Source: Prostheceraeus crozeri (taxonomy: Eukaryota > Platyhelminthes > Polycladida > Euryleptidae). Taken from it: a stretch of DNA of 64,000 bases. Shown one piece after another: positions 11,475-23,994 of this stretch (position 1 is its first letter; every line of letters starts with the position of its first letter). The DNA is taken from positions 806,001-870,000 of the forward strand of contig CAJQUW010012890.1 in assembly GCA_907163375.1 (NCBI GenBank). Direction: 5' to 3'. Under the pieces are notes generated by a model. The model saw nothing but the letters and a program-made list of their open reading frames with translations. It was not told the origin of the DNA and did not search any database. A program made the translations under genes and the position numbers.

Positions 11475-14400
11475 AGCTATCACGGCATAATGGCTGCTCA
11501 TCGAATAACGGATATCATCAATCAATATGACGGCTCTACGGATTTTTCGGAGTGGGTGAAAAAGCTGGAGCTAGTTTCAAGCTCCAGAAAGTGGAAGACC
11601 TAGTAAACTTTCTACCATTATTTCTCGTGGGCGACGCATTCGCAGTTTACGACGCTTTGAGTGACAAAGTGAAATATGACTATCCTTGTCTTAAGACCGA
11701 ACTTTTAAAGGCTTTCTCGTTGGATGCATTCTCGGCCTTAGGGCTTCTTTGCGATCGACGACATATTCCAGGTGAAAGTGTTGACGTTTATCTCGCCGAT
11801 CTTGTACGTCTCGTCGGCCTCATTGGAGATGGAAATGAACTGTTGAAGTGCGCGTTTGTGTCAGGTCTACCAAGCGACATCAAACTTCAGTTAAAGGCGG
11901 CCTCAAAGTTAGAATCAATGTCTCTAGCGGAGGTGGCGGAGAGAGCGAGGTCAATCAATTTCAAGGAGAACCGAACTGTGTCTGCAGCGGCCGCAACGAT
12001 TAAGTCGATGAGGAAAGTCAGCCCTATTCGGAAGTGTTACCGATGTGGTGAGCATGGACACCTGGCACGGGCCTGTCCTCAGACAAAGATCAAAAGGTGC
12101 TGCTTCTTGTGTGGTGAAGATGGTCATTTCGTCGCTCAGTGCCCAATGCGTAAGGACTCAAAAAACGAGTAACGGGGACCGCCATCTGCGCCAGCGGTTT
12201 CCCTCCCTTGAAGAGAGCGCAATTACCGACTATTCAAGCGTGCATTAACAAACGACCAGTGAACGCCCTCATTGATTCCGGCTGTGTATGGACTATTGTT
12301 TCACGACTTGTTCTCCCCTCAGGTGAGTTGACTAGGGGCCGGAAGTTAAGTATACATTACTTATGATGAATGGTGAGACTGCTGTTAGTGACCAATACGC
12401 TAATTGCAAGATGGAAATAGCGGGACGGTTGATGAGCATGAAATGTGTGGTAGCGGACATTATTCCCGGATTTGGCGCGTACATCGGGATGGACGCGGTC
12501 TATGAGTTGGGTGGAGTGAGTATTTCTGGCGACGGGAAAATAGTACGTTTTGGTAGCAAATGCTCTGTTTCCGCGATTGAACAACCCATGCAGATTGAAG
12601 ACAAAGATTTTACGGCAAGTTTCACAGAGGGCAGATGGTTAGTATCATGGAAGTGGGTAGATAAAGACTCAGAACCTCGTTTAACAAATTCGATACATAA
12701 TTACAAAATGGACACAGATACTGCGGCGGAATTTTCATCAGAAATTGACAATTGGATTAAGGAAGGGTGGCTGAGACCATATGACGGTGATCATGATGGC
12801 ATTATACCTCTAATGGCTGTAGTGCAGCGCAATAAAGGTAGTGTGAGACCGGTCCTCGACTTCAGAGAGCTCAATGATTTTGTTTCGAGTCATACAGGAA
12901 GGAGCGTAGTCTGTGGGGACAAATTGAGAGCTTGGCGTAAGCTGGGTTCAAATTTGTCTCTAATTGATTTGAAAAAAGCCTATCTCCAAGTCAACGTAGA
13001 CCCCTCTCTGTGGCGTTATCAGGTTGTCATGTACAAAGGTGAGAAATATTGTTTAACGAGGCTGGGTTTTGGCTTAAATGTGGCACCGAAAATTGTGACG
13101 GCTATCGTGAATCATGTGCTGAGCCAGGATGAAGAGGTAAAGGCTGGAACCGACTCATACATCGACGATATTGTCGTGAATGAAAGTGTTGTATCCGCAG
13201 ATCGCGTGTCTCAAGTGTTTCGTAGATTTAGACTTCAGGCGAAGGCGGCAGCTTCACTGGCAGGGGCTAGAGTTCTGGGCTTGCAAGCTTTCGACAGTGA
13301 TTGACTTATCCGATGGAAACGAGATTACGTCCTCGACTCGCCTAAAGGATCAATGACTCGCCGCGAATTATTTTCATTTTGTGGTAAACTAGTAGGCCAC
13401 TTTCCGGTCGCCTCTTGGCTAAGGCCTGCCTGCTCCTATTTGAAGCGGTTGTCTAATGGCGGTGGCGGATGGGATGATCTTGTCGAAGATCGTATAGTAT
13501 CGCTGGTTCAAAGCTTGTGGGAGTGAGTGAGCAAGGAGGACCCAGTCAAGGGAGTATGGGCTGTCCCTAATCAGCAAGCAGGTCGCGTGTGGTGTGACGC
13601 AAGTAGTATTGCAACAGGTGTGTGTCTCGAGGTAGACGGCGGAGTGGTTGAGGACGGTTGCTGGCTACGACGCGAGGACGATTCTGCCCATATTAACTTA
13701 GCGGAGCTCGAATCTATATTGAAAGGAGTGAATTTAGCCGTATCGTGGAGACTTAAGAAGTTGGACATAATGACCGATTCCAGTACTGTTTGCGGTTGGT
13801 TGAAATCTCACGACTGAACGGTCTCGAGTGCAAACTCATGGTATGGCTGGAGCGCTGATCTATCGAAGGTTAGGGATCCTGTATGATACTATGACGGAGT
13901 ACTGCATGGAAATGCTACCAATACTGGTTAGATCGGCCGAGAATAAAGCTGATCGGCTAACGCAAGTTCCGAAGGAATGGCTGCGGACCGACACAGTGTG
14001 TTGTGTGGCTTCTGAAAATCATGTAACGATCAGTGATAGAATCAAGCTTGTGCACGAAGAGATTCATTGCGGAATTGACAAGACGTTGCATCTCTTCCGT
14101 TCTTGTTATCCTGAAATTGAGATAGATCGTGAAACTGTTCGATGTGTGGTGCAGAGTTGCGTTCAATGTTCTACTATTGATCCGGCTCCTATTCGCTGGG
14201 AGAGGGGAGAACTGAGTGTAGGGGAGAATTGGAAGAGACTAGCATGTGATACCACCCTCTATAATGGCAAGAAATTTCTTACAATTATGGACAGTGGCCC
14301 TAGTCGCTTCGCCATATGGAAAGAACTACCGAATGAGAGACTTGCTACAGTTATCAATGCGTTCATGACTGTTTTTCGCGAGATGGGGCCACCAGTGGAG

Positions 14401-15012
14401 TTACTGTTAGATAATTCGACAACATTTAAGTCTGAGCAAATGATAGAAGCGTGTCGTGCCTGGGGAGTGCGAGTAATTTATCGAGCAGCTTATCGACCGA
14501 GTGGGAATGGAGTGATATGGCGGCATCACCGGACTATCAAAAGAAACTCAGCGCGAACTGGACAGTCGCCATTGACTGCCGTTTTTTGGTACAATTTTTG
14601 CCTCTGGTTGGTGATGATCCTCATTCAGCTCCCCATCGACGATTGTTTAGACGGAGATGGAGTTGTCCGCTGCAACGAAACGATTCAGTCGAACATTCTG
14701 CGCATCATTCTCAATTCTCCGAAGGTGATATGGTCTATGTGAAGCCTCCAAATGCAAGATACACCACGCGGTGGGGTACAGGAGAAATAACGGGAATCAC
14801 CGACGGTGGAGCAATCGAGGTGGACGGAGTGCATCGCCATATATCGGATATCAGGAGAATGCGACTTGACTCTCGTTCTGATGACGACGACTCATCTAAC
14901 CTCAATTCCGAGGATCCTGACATCCCAAGTGAGCAAAGACGAAGTGAAAGAGTGACAGCTGAGCCTTGGCGCTATACGGACTCTGATTATGATTCTTAAA
15001 ATCAGGTGGCGA

Positions 15013-15261
15013 TGTTAGAAAATTATGACATGACATATATGTGAATGAATGAATGAGTGAGTAACGTGTGCTTGTGCGTCGGACGCTGGTGTCGATCTGC
15101 ATTATGTAACCTTTGTATCATTCTCCCTTTTCTTACTTATTGGATGTGTAGAGACTGACCAGGCAGACGATCTCTGTACGGCGTGCTAACGAGTGGAGTG
15201 AAGAGAGTAACGGGAAGAAAACGGTTTCAGTTTCGACGGGTTTGTTTTCAATTTAACTACA
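15013..15261 (+). repeat. 3' LTR of the Ty3/gypsy-like fossil
   Basis: 249 bp, TG...CA. Preceded by a purine-rich GGTGGCGA stretch that may be the polypurine tract, and followed by the GTATG duplication. Confidence 0.9.
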
Positions 15262-15313
15262 GTATGTTGACGTGACATCAATGAATTGTCATTATTTCAA
15301 ATGTTTCAAAATT

Positions 15314-15400
15314 GTTGATCTGATTGTTCCAACTTACTTGTAATTTCTTGATCTGACTACTCCAACTTACTTGTAATTTCTTGATCTGATTGTTCCAATC
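15314..15400. repeat. Short tandem repeat, ~33-bp unit, 2.6 copies
   Basis: Units starting TTGATCTGA at 15314, 15348 and 15381, each followed by a TCCAACTTACTTGTAATTTC-like segment except the last, which is truncated. Confidence 0.8.
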
Positions 15401-15408
15401 ATAGAGTG

Positions 15409-16140
15409 TATGTTAGATAGAGTAGCAGCTCAGTATTAATTAAAAATCCCGAATGTGCATACAGTATTGATTTTATTAAATTAACTCGAGTTGAGACCCA
15501 GCACCACATGTGAGATTTTTATATGCAATTTTTTTGCTTTTGTGGACATGCTGATTTAACTGATCATGATAGCAATACAGAGGGAATGATAATATATTTT
15601 ACAAATCCTCAGTGTTATGTCAACTTTGGAGAGGTAATATACATGTGGTTTGTTAAATTGTCAAATCTATGGGATACTATGGTACTTTAGAGAATTTTCC
15701 AAGGCGTGATCACACCACTAAACCTTCTAGTAAAAGAGCAGAACATCATAATCAAAGGCAAAGATTATAATGGACCTTAAAAGATGCAAATGGGGCCGCA
15801 TTACTATTCAGATTTGAGAAATGAAACATAAATTCAGCAAATCATAAAATTGTGACGATGAAAATTGAACTTGAATTTTTACCACAAGCTCAGAATCTTA
15901 GCCAAAGATCATGATAGGATCTAAACGTTTCCATGAAGGCTTGTATTACAATGCGGTTCATGAAATCTCCTTGATAATCAACATACTTTCCGCTTAATTA
16001 TGGTACCTGTTAATAAATGCTCATTCCTTTTGATCTCTAATAAGTTTCATACTACTTTTAAAGTGGGTCCACGTCCCTAGTATATAAACAAAAGAATAAT
16101 TTGAAAAAAATTAGCTTCTTTAAATCTGATCAAACTGTGG
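15409..16140 (+). repeat. Interspersed repeat family A, copy 1
   Basis: Begins GTATGTTAGATAGAGTAGCAG. Aligns by eye with 19363-19890 and 36850-37130 over blocks such as TGATTTTATTAAATTAACTC, CATGATAGCAATACAGA and CTTGATAATCA. Non-coding. The class is unknown, and neither terminal inverted repeats nor a poly-A tail could be defined. Confidence 0.6.
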
Positions 16141-17500
16141 ACGTGAGGAAAGTCATTGGAGTTTGGGAATGATAGAGCGTGGAAGAGAAAACATGAGAAG
16201 AAAATCCATGGAAGCTGTTCATCCGCCTCAGGTGTTTCATGTCTGGAACTATTACGTCGGTCCCATCTAATCTCAACTCATTCGTGTTGTCGCACTTGCT
16301 CGTGGTGACGGTTGTTTCGTATTTCAAGTAGATCTTGTTCCAATCCTGCAGTATGAAACTTGCAATGCTGTATCACTTGATTATTATTTATCATCTGAAC
16401 AACATCAGCAGATAATTAGTTTTTCCAAACAGTTCGGATTCATCATGTGTAGACAAATTCCAAATTTTATATATAGATGATCCTCGAATCGATGCAATGT
16501 GATTTCACAGGCACATGGGAGTAGACACTGATATCTTATAATGTTCACTGAAGTTATCTTCTGCAGCTACATAACACAATCCTACCATAAACTCCTGTTT
16601 AGAACGCGCGATCATGAAAGAAATTCTTCACTTCAGAAGGAGACATGGCAATCAAGCAATATTGAATTCAGAACTTTTCCGTCTCTTCCTAAACATAGTC
16701 TGTTGCTGGAAATAATTGATGCGAGAGAAGAGCGACAAGAGAGTAGGAAAGCAGAACATACGAAAAGACGACAGATTCAATGAATTGTTACATTAAGGAA
16801 GAATGACCAATATGGATGATAGTAGTGTTGAGGGAGTGATGCAGCTGTGAGATAAATTGATACATAAGAATTGGTACCGAAGAAGACATTTGATACATCA
16901 TCGAACAATTGTCTACAATCATTTATATGTCAAGTTATTTCTTCTTGCAAGAAATTCTGCATCGTTCCGCGCGACAACTCTTGTTTTTAATCTATTCCAA
17001 TGGGAGCAACAAATCGATAGATAAACTGCATTCCTCACATTCTTATTGATGCCAGATGTTAGATTTATCAATTTCTTTGATCTTGCTCTCATTTAGCTTT
17101 CTAAGCATATCCTTGGAATCTGATGGGCGACTCATGGCAGAAACGATGCATAGGGAACGACTGTAAATATGCCGCGAGAATTTCTGACATGCAGTCCTGA
17201 TGATTAATGTGTGAAGGAGTCACACTTAACGGAGATCCAGAGAAAATGTTCATGAAAAGAAAGTACGTGTAATGCGTGCATGATGTGAGTGATGATGTCC
17301 CAATACTGAAGAATTGTGATTTCCGCATAATTTGCGAAAAATGAATTCCAGCAAAAACCATTCTACATTCTTGATACTACATTTGAACTGATCGGTAGAT
17401 CCCACATGATTGGTCGTGTAATGTGAAGCACAACTGAAACATGTCGATGTGATGCTGTAGCAGAGCACTCCGCATCACATATTGATGGATAAACAAGTGT
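16141..17500. other. No gene recognised
   Basis: AT-rich DNA with only short open frames. None has a recognisable motif. Confidence 0.4.
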
Positions 17501-18462
17501 CACTGTAAATCGCTGAATACCAATCACACACGAAAGATGCATATCAAAATATTTTTTTGGTATACTTCTGTATTCTCTTGGTATATATTTGTATGCTTTC
17601 CGTATGTTATTTCAAGTGTGGTATGCTTTACATACTAAAGCCATACCAGCACAATGAAAGGAAAGCATCAATGATTTCTAAAATATGTTGATTTAAGGCC
17701 TTTTGTAAATAAAGATCACACTAATGTTACTACTGTTTTGTAAGTAGTAAGATAATGACATTTAATAATCAAACTTACAATACTGAATTCGATTTTAATA
17801 CATGTAGGTCTAAGACATTTCATGAATAATCAATAAGTATTTGACCATCAACAAATATGCATTATGTAATTTTAGAACTAAGCATATTATCAATCCGAAA
17901 TAAAAACACATTATAATTCATGAACGCAAAAATAGTTGTGTTTGAGATATGTAAGTCAAAATGGTTGCTCGAAAGTCATTGTTTTATTGAAATGATCTTT
18001 ATCAACTTAGTTCAAGGAAATGAGCTAGTTATGAATCTTGTGAATGCCATAAGACAAGTAGCAAAGATGACATGCGTCTAGTTAAATGCCATACTTTCAC
18101 CAGGAAATATTCACGACTGGCATTACTGGAAAAAAATTATTTGTAAGTAGTATGGAACATAACTTTTTTGCCATGTGACTTAAAGCTATTTATACGAAAC
18201 ACATACGAATGAGGACGAATTTGCTAAGGTCTCGTATATAAAACATGCCAATAGCTCGTATTTAATTGTAAAACTGCCAATCACAGATAGAATAGTTCGT
18301 ATCGATACATACCAATCACATGCGAAAGTAAGTGAGATCTCGTATGAAAAACATACCAGATCTCTGTAAACATACAAGAATCTCGTATCAGATGTAGTTT
18401 CAAATTGTATGTGATTTTGGCATATGTTTGTATGTTATTTTCGTATCCAGCGATTTACACTG
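17501..18462. mobile_element. Non-autonomous CACTG-ended (CACTA-like) DNA element, copy 1
   Basis: Ends CACTGTAAATCGCT at 17501 and its inverted complement (one mismatch) finishing at 18462. Motifs like ATACCAATCACA..CGAAAG and TCGTAT recur in both subterminal regions (17517-17640 and 18185-18450), in direct and inverted orientation, as in CACTA/EnSpm elements. No transposase. A second copy starts at 44928. No clean 2-3-bp target duplication is visible, so the superfamily call is tentative. Confidence 0.6.
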
Positions 18463-18622
18463 TACATGTATATGTTCTAGGTTGAATGTCAAGCAACAGC
18501 TCCCTAAGAAAAAAGTAACAATTGAAGGAAGACTGCGGCCTAATATGGCTGTCAACAAGATGAAATCGGCAGCTAGCTTGTCAGTGTACTTCATAAATGC
18601 CTGCGATCATCATCCTTCTCTT

Positions 18623-18661
<39 letters not shown>

Positions 18662-19362
18662 CCTTCCAGCGGCTTGGCGCTACATTAGCCAATGCCGATG
18701 ATCGATCTCTCCTCTCACGCTGTACGGAGACAGTTTAGTTCTTGCTTTTTGTTTTTGAATAGTTTTTTAGTATTTAGTTTAGGTTTTTTGGTATTTTTTT
18801 GAATACTTTTTTATATTTTTGTAAAATGCACGTGCATGATGCTTGATATCATAATGAATGTAAAATGCCTCTATGTATACAATCTGATGGAGACTACTAC
18901 CCAAGAGATAGTCCGAAATCGATTGCTGTGGGACTCCAGAATATCATAGGAAAGCAGGAAGTTGATCTATAGCAATTCCTTCAAGACTAGAAAATTTGCG
19001 GGTGCATTAGATTCAATAAAAGAGAAACAACAACATCACTGCTGTTACCGGATACTACAAATCTCATGCCAATTTTTACATTTGATGAACAAGAAATCAG
19101 TGACATAAGCCTTATTTTATCTGAACAGTGTTAGTTTTGTTCTGCGAGAAGTCAAAGATCAAACGACTTTGATGCTGAAGAACAGAACCTGTGAAAGATG
19201 TGCAACTAATGTCGATCAAGGAATCGTGAAATTTGAGTTTGACATTGTATGCATTCTTAACTTGTGTGCTGTTGATTATTTGATCAACATCAATTATGAT
19301 TCCAGCAAGAACGAAATATTTATTTGATATTACTATTTTTAAGCATTTTGTTCATAGAATAA
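18463..19362. other. No gene recognised; TA/GA microsatellite
   Basis: A (TA)n tract runs directly into (GA)n at about 18623-18662. The T-rich segment 18725-18825 has a repeated TTTTTAGTATTT-like motif. No gene. Confidence 0.5.
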
Positions 19363-19890
19363 GTATGTTAGGTAGAGTGGTAACTCCGCATTTATTAAAT
19401 CCCTAATGTGTATACACTTTCGATTTTATTAAATGAACTCAAAGGAGATACAGTCGGAATTGTTTCAAAATGTGACATATACACACCTTTATGCAGTTTT
19501 GAAGAAATTGCAAAGGAATTGAATGATCATGATAGCAAAGCAGAAGGAAATGATGTTATTTTACAGATTGTCCGTGTCATGACAGCCTTGGAGAGGCAAT
19601 ATTTGTTATATTGGTAACTCGATGACCTGCTGTTGCTTTCATGAATTAGAAATATGAAATTTCAGCCAAGAAGGCACAATAAGATGTCGACTTTTTCATG
19701 AAGACTTCCAATATAAAACGGAACATGAAATTTCCTTGATAATCAGCTTAATTTCCGCTCAGTTAGGATGCTTATTAACAAATATTCATTCATTTTAATA
19801 TCCAACTTGTTGCATACTACATATATAGGAGCATCATCTCGGTAGTATACAAATTGGCAAAATTTTGACTCTTTTTAGAACTGCTCAAAT
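19363..19890 (+). repeat. Interspersed repeat family A, copy 2
   Basis: Starts GTATGTTAGGTAGAGTGGTA and is colinear with copy 1 at 15409. A 69-codon open frame at 19408-19617 is carried within it, but the frame is not kept in copy 1, so it is probably not a gene. Confidence 0.6.
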
Positions 19891-22591
19891 AATGGACAAC
19901 GGGAACGTAATCTCCACAAGAAACTGAATATTTTCATATAAAAATTTTCACTGTATACAAATACTTTTTTGAGTCGACACTCTACCTATATATCCCTACT
20001 CTATGATTTTGTTCTCGCTTTCTGTGAGCTGAAAAATAGTCTTTTCTAGCTTTTCTAGCTTTTCTGTGAGAAAGAAAATTATTTGGTCATTCATTAGGCA
20101 TAATTAAGATTAAAAAAGTGTTGTGTTTGAATCATGTTTTCTTCTTGATATTTCAGTTGAATGATAGCACATTATGCATAGTAGGATAGTCATGAATTGT
20201 TCATTTATTGACGAAAAGTATAATTACGTAACCTTTTCTTAATAAGACAAGATTTCTAATATCATTGTAATGGCTGTATTGTCAAAAGAACAACAAACTT
20301 TTCTAAAATTGCATGCATTCTCTTTTTGTACATTGGTGATTTCAAAACCGGGTTTAAATGTGAGTTTGTGTGCTTTGTTTAAAAAAGCTGCTTTAGACTT
20401 AAATTGTAATTATTGGATGTATTTGAACCATTGAATTAATGTTGAGCCATGATTGTTTTGAAATTGAAGCCTAAGTTTAAAACCCAGTAATTGATGAGTA
20501 TATTGCGTGTTGTCGCCTTGATGTTCAAAGCCGTACAGGTGAACTTTGCTGTACAGAGCTTGATAGAGAGGCGGGTACGAATGTCTCGGGAACCAAGAAA
20601 CATCGTCACCACCGACGAATGTAAGTAGTATGACATGAACACGCGATGTCGTAAACTTGGCACAGCTTATAGCATTGACGATATTATAGGGACTCTATTA
20701 CACACGTCAATACAGCTTTGAGCTTGTCGACTCTCTTAATAGGTATTTTTATTTACAGGAAACGATGTAAGCCAAAACTGCAATGAAAACTAAAAATATC
20801 ACATTTTTGCTTTAAAATGTTTATAAACATTTCTCATATAGGGATATTTTTTAAATTCACTCTAGTTATCATATATTTGACGCATTGGAAGAAGAGTCTT
20901 TGCATTCTCTTCGACCCCTGCTTCCAGACCTCTGATTGAAGCTTTTACACGTGAAGACGAAGTTCTCTAACATAGGGTATTACGGTCAGGGACATCTATG
21001 ATTAATTTAAGATATCTCAGGGACGTTCAACTCCCATACCATGCACTGGACTGGAGGCCAGTGACTTTGGTAAACCTAATTAATGACGATAGTGTGTATC
21101 TGGATAAAACCATGGAACAAGTATACACAATATACACTATACACTTCCCTATTGTAAAATACATGAGAATCCAGCTGAATTGATTGCTGTGCATACTAAT
21201 TAATACGTCCAACCCATTCTTGCAGAGAAATTGTCGGAAGAATCTGTGCAGTGTACATGTACAGATACAAGCATATCATCGATGGTCAATTTCAAATAAA
21301 TTGTGACTTTCAATTTTTATTGATTTTCCCATTGTTTATCTAAAACCTCCTGCATAATAATTTGGACCACTGGTGGACTTTATTCGAGAATTCAAGAGCA
21401 ATGAAGTGATGTAACATGTGATTTATTTCCGGCCTTGAATTACTCAACTTTCATTAAATAAAAATTGATGGCTATTTTTATCACAGTGATGCGAGAATGT
21501 TTTCATATTCACTGCCGAAATTTATACGGATTTCGTAATCAACTTAAATCCTTATCAATGCTGTTCCTGAATTGCCCAATACGGTAGGACCTTAAAATCG
21601 TGGAAAGTCACCAAGTACCACGGCTTGGTTTGTTTTTCTTCGCATTTTATGAATGATTGGCATCATAATCGCATTATATTTATTCGTCGGAGTTTTGATT
21701 AGAATTTGAAGGCCTCACAGGTGATGCTCACGATACATCTTTGTTGCACACAGAAGAAGTGGCTCAAAAGGGTCATAAGCAAATATAAGCAAATTATTTA
21801 GTTTTATAAATTTTTACATGTACATGACTTTCTTTATCATTTTTACAACTTCCATGCTATCCTAAAGAACAATAACATCCTAATCAAGAAATTATGAAAA
21901 TATTCGAATAATTAGAATTTATAACAATTGGCTATCTGTCGTTCTGTCAGATACTTAGACAACAAGACGAAAAAACGTCCATCAAGCGCATGATGCTGTC
22001 TACAAAACATGTGAGAATTGCTGAGCGGATTATTTTGGTTAAAGAAACGGCAGATTTATTTACTTTCGGCGAGTTTCCAGACATTCTAAGACAATACAGC
22101 GGAGGAAGGATAAACAAAACAGCGAATGAAGCGTCTACTAAAAATCTGTCAACTTTTGTGTCAGTTTTGAATACAGAAATCTCCTGAATCACAAAAGGAT
22201 CAGATTGTAATCTATGTGCGTCTGCATGTCTCATGAGAGCCGACCACGATCTATTTTCAACTTTGACATCGGGATCTACAAGCACAACGTTCTAATGACA
22301 TATCTCACTGTGCATGGCTGATAAGGAAACTTTGCTAAATTTTCGCAATATTTTTTAAAATCAAAGCTTAAGGGAAGATGACGAGCCTATGCACCATTGG
22401 TGTCCCCCAACGGAGGAGCAAAGAAAAGGAAACAGACAATTGAAGAAAGAACAGCGGGGATGATAAAGGAACATAACTAACCAACAAAGTCATTGTGCAG
22501 TAGTGTGGTAAAAGCATGCACATGTACATGTGCAACTCAACTGTGTAACTAAGTATGGTAATACCACAGATAGGTACTGCAAATAAGGGGG
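19891..22591. other. No gene recognised; possible small MITE at 20347-20490
   Basis: 2.7 kb of AT-rich DNA. Loosely inverted AACCGGGTTTAAA / TTTAAAACCCAGT motifs at ~20347 and ~20478 could mark a ~140-bp MITE. The minus-strand open frame at 21947-22285 has no recognised motif. Confidence 0.4.
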
Positions 22592-22851
22592 TACACTGTA
22601 AACTGCGGAGTACGAAAGCTGGCTGATTTTGACTACGAAACCGATGCACAAAAGGGGAATAACAAAATGTGCAAAAGCAGTATTGTTCGTGTTCATGCAC
22701 TATGCAAGCGAATGGCTTTCCTATTGGATGATAAAGATAAAGCCAATCGCTTTCGTAGTGTATCAGCATGCACATCATCATCGTATGTTTTGATATTCGC
22801 GCTTTGTACATTGGTTTCGTAAGTAGCTTTGGTATCGTACAGTTTAGTGTA
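22592..22851. mobile_element. 260-bp MITE with TACACTGTAAAC-type ends
   Basis: Ends TACACTGTAAACTGCG at 22592 and CAGTTTAGTGTA finishing at 22851, imperfectly inverted. The terminus resembles the CACTG elements at 17501 and 44928, and CGTA/TTTCGTA subterminal motifs recur. Non-coding. Confidence 0.5.
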
Positions 22852-23526
22852 GAAAATTGAATAGACAAATAATTTAGATTGCAACAGCCTCATTCACACC
22901 GCCGCACTTCGTAGTAATTCGAGATATCGGGGATCCGTCACTTCTGAGGTATGACTAGAAAGTGCGCAAAAATCATCAGCAACAGGTTTAGTCTGTGAAT
23001 ACTCCAGTGGTGGTATTAGTTTTCTTAATTCCTCTTACTGTAGATAGCAATTCTATGTTTTCAATTTTACTACTGGTGCCGCAAAAATTCTTGACCCACC
23101 CTTAATTTACTTCATCTAGTGCCGCATTTCCTTGAATAAACGTCATGGCGTTTGTTTACAGTCACCTTTGTCTTCAGGTTATTTCCTATCATGTGTATTT
23201 GATATTATCATGCTTTTGATCGGCTATCTATGCGAGAATGTGGTTCAATGTGGATACAGTGGGCCAATATGTCGGTGTTTCCTGACAGCAGGAGGTTTGC
23301 CGAATCTGAATGTGTGTAACTCATAGATAAATGTTCATGAACATGATAAGAGAATGACTTGAAGACATTCCATGTCAAAAATTGCGGCTCTAGACTTAAT
23401 TACTTCAGTTGATAAGAGAAAGTATAAAAACCCCATCTTTACCAAAAGCTTCAATCTTTGTTGCATTGGATGAACACGTGCTTTTCTTTGATCATCTGTG
23501 ACAAGAAGAGGAACTAATTAGAACTC

Positions 23527-23830
23527 TTTGATTGTAGTTGGAAAGAGCCAATATAGAATGATGGTGGTTTTATTTTCTTTTTCTTATTTCTTACAATTAA
23601 TTTCATTTAACATCCGTTAACTATCTTCAGGTAAAAAGGAAGGAAATGGTCTAGTATAAAATCTAAAATTCACACCGACGTCTATGTCATAATAACATAA
23701 TATTGAATACAAAAGGGGAAGGGCTATGGAACAGGTAGTATTGGGTTACATAGTACCAATAGCATCTTAATGATGACCTGACTAGATATGAAAACAAAGG
23801 ACATAGAAATGGACTAGCAATACAAAAGCT
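23527..23830 (+). repeat. 304-bp inverted repeat, left arm
   Basis: Base for base, this arm is the reverse complement of 25983-26286 with no mismatch I can find. It starts TTTGATTGTAGTTGG and ends ACAAAAGCT. No coding content. The two arms flank a 2.15-kb interior. Confidence 0.9.
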
Positions 23831-23994
23831 ACCAGACCTGTGTGATCCCGGCCAGATGCTTCGCTTTCTTCTAATCGTATAAGTATGTTAGTAAAGCATA
23901 ATTAACTGTACATTACATAATTTCCATAATATTGTATCATGAACAGTGGGGTCGTCTCCGTACCTGCGAGGCCTTCAGCGCATCCTCAAAAATA

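Larger units (their letters stand above)
11232..15261 (+). mobile_element. Ty3/gypsy-like LTR retrotransposon fossil
   Basis: A 4.0-kb element with two LTRs beginning TG and ending CA, flanked by the 5-bp duplication GTATG (11227-11231 and 15262-15266). Parts in order are: a gag-like region with two CCHC zinc knuckles (~12.0-12.17 kb), a protease-like region (~12.25-12.5 kb), reverse transcriptase (~12.7-13.25 kb, YIDD active-site box), RNase H (~13.55-13.85 kb) and integrase with an HHCC-type and catalytic core region (~13.9-14.7 kb), then a short chromodomain-like or acidic tail. The order RT-RNase H-integrase places it with Ty3/gypsy kin. It is broken, with roughly half a dozen disabling changes. 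The LTRs differ by about five substitutions and one short indel (~2%), so it is a recent fossil. Confidence 0.88.

Noticed and set aside
18622-18662. Possible regulatory TATA array
   Set aside because: A plain (TA)n-(GA)n microsatellite with no gene nearby.
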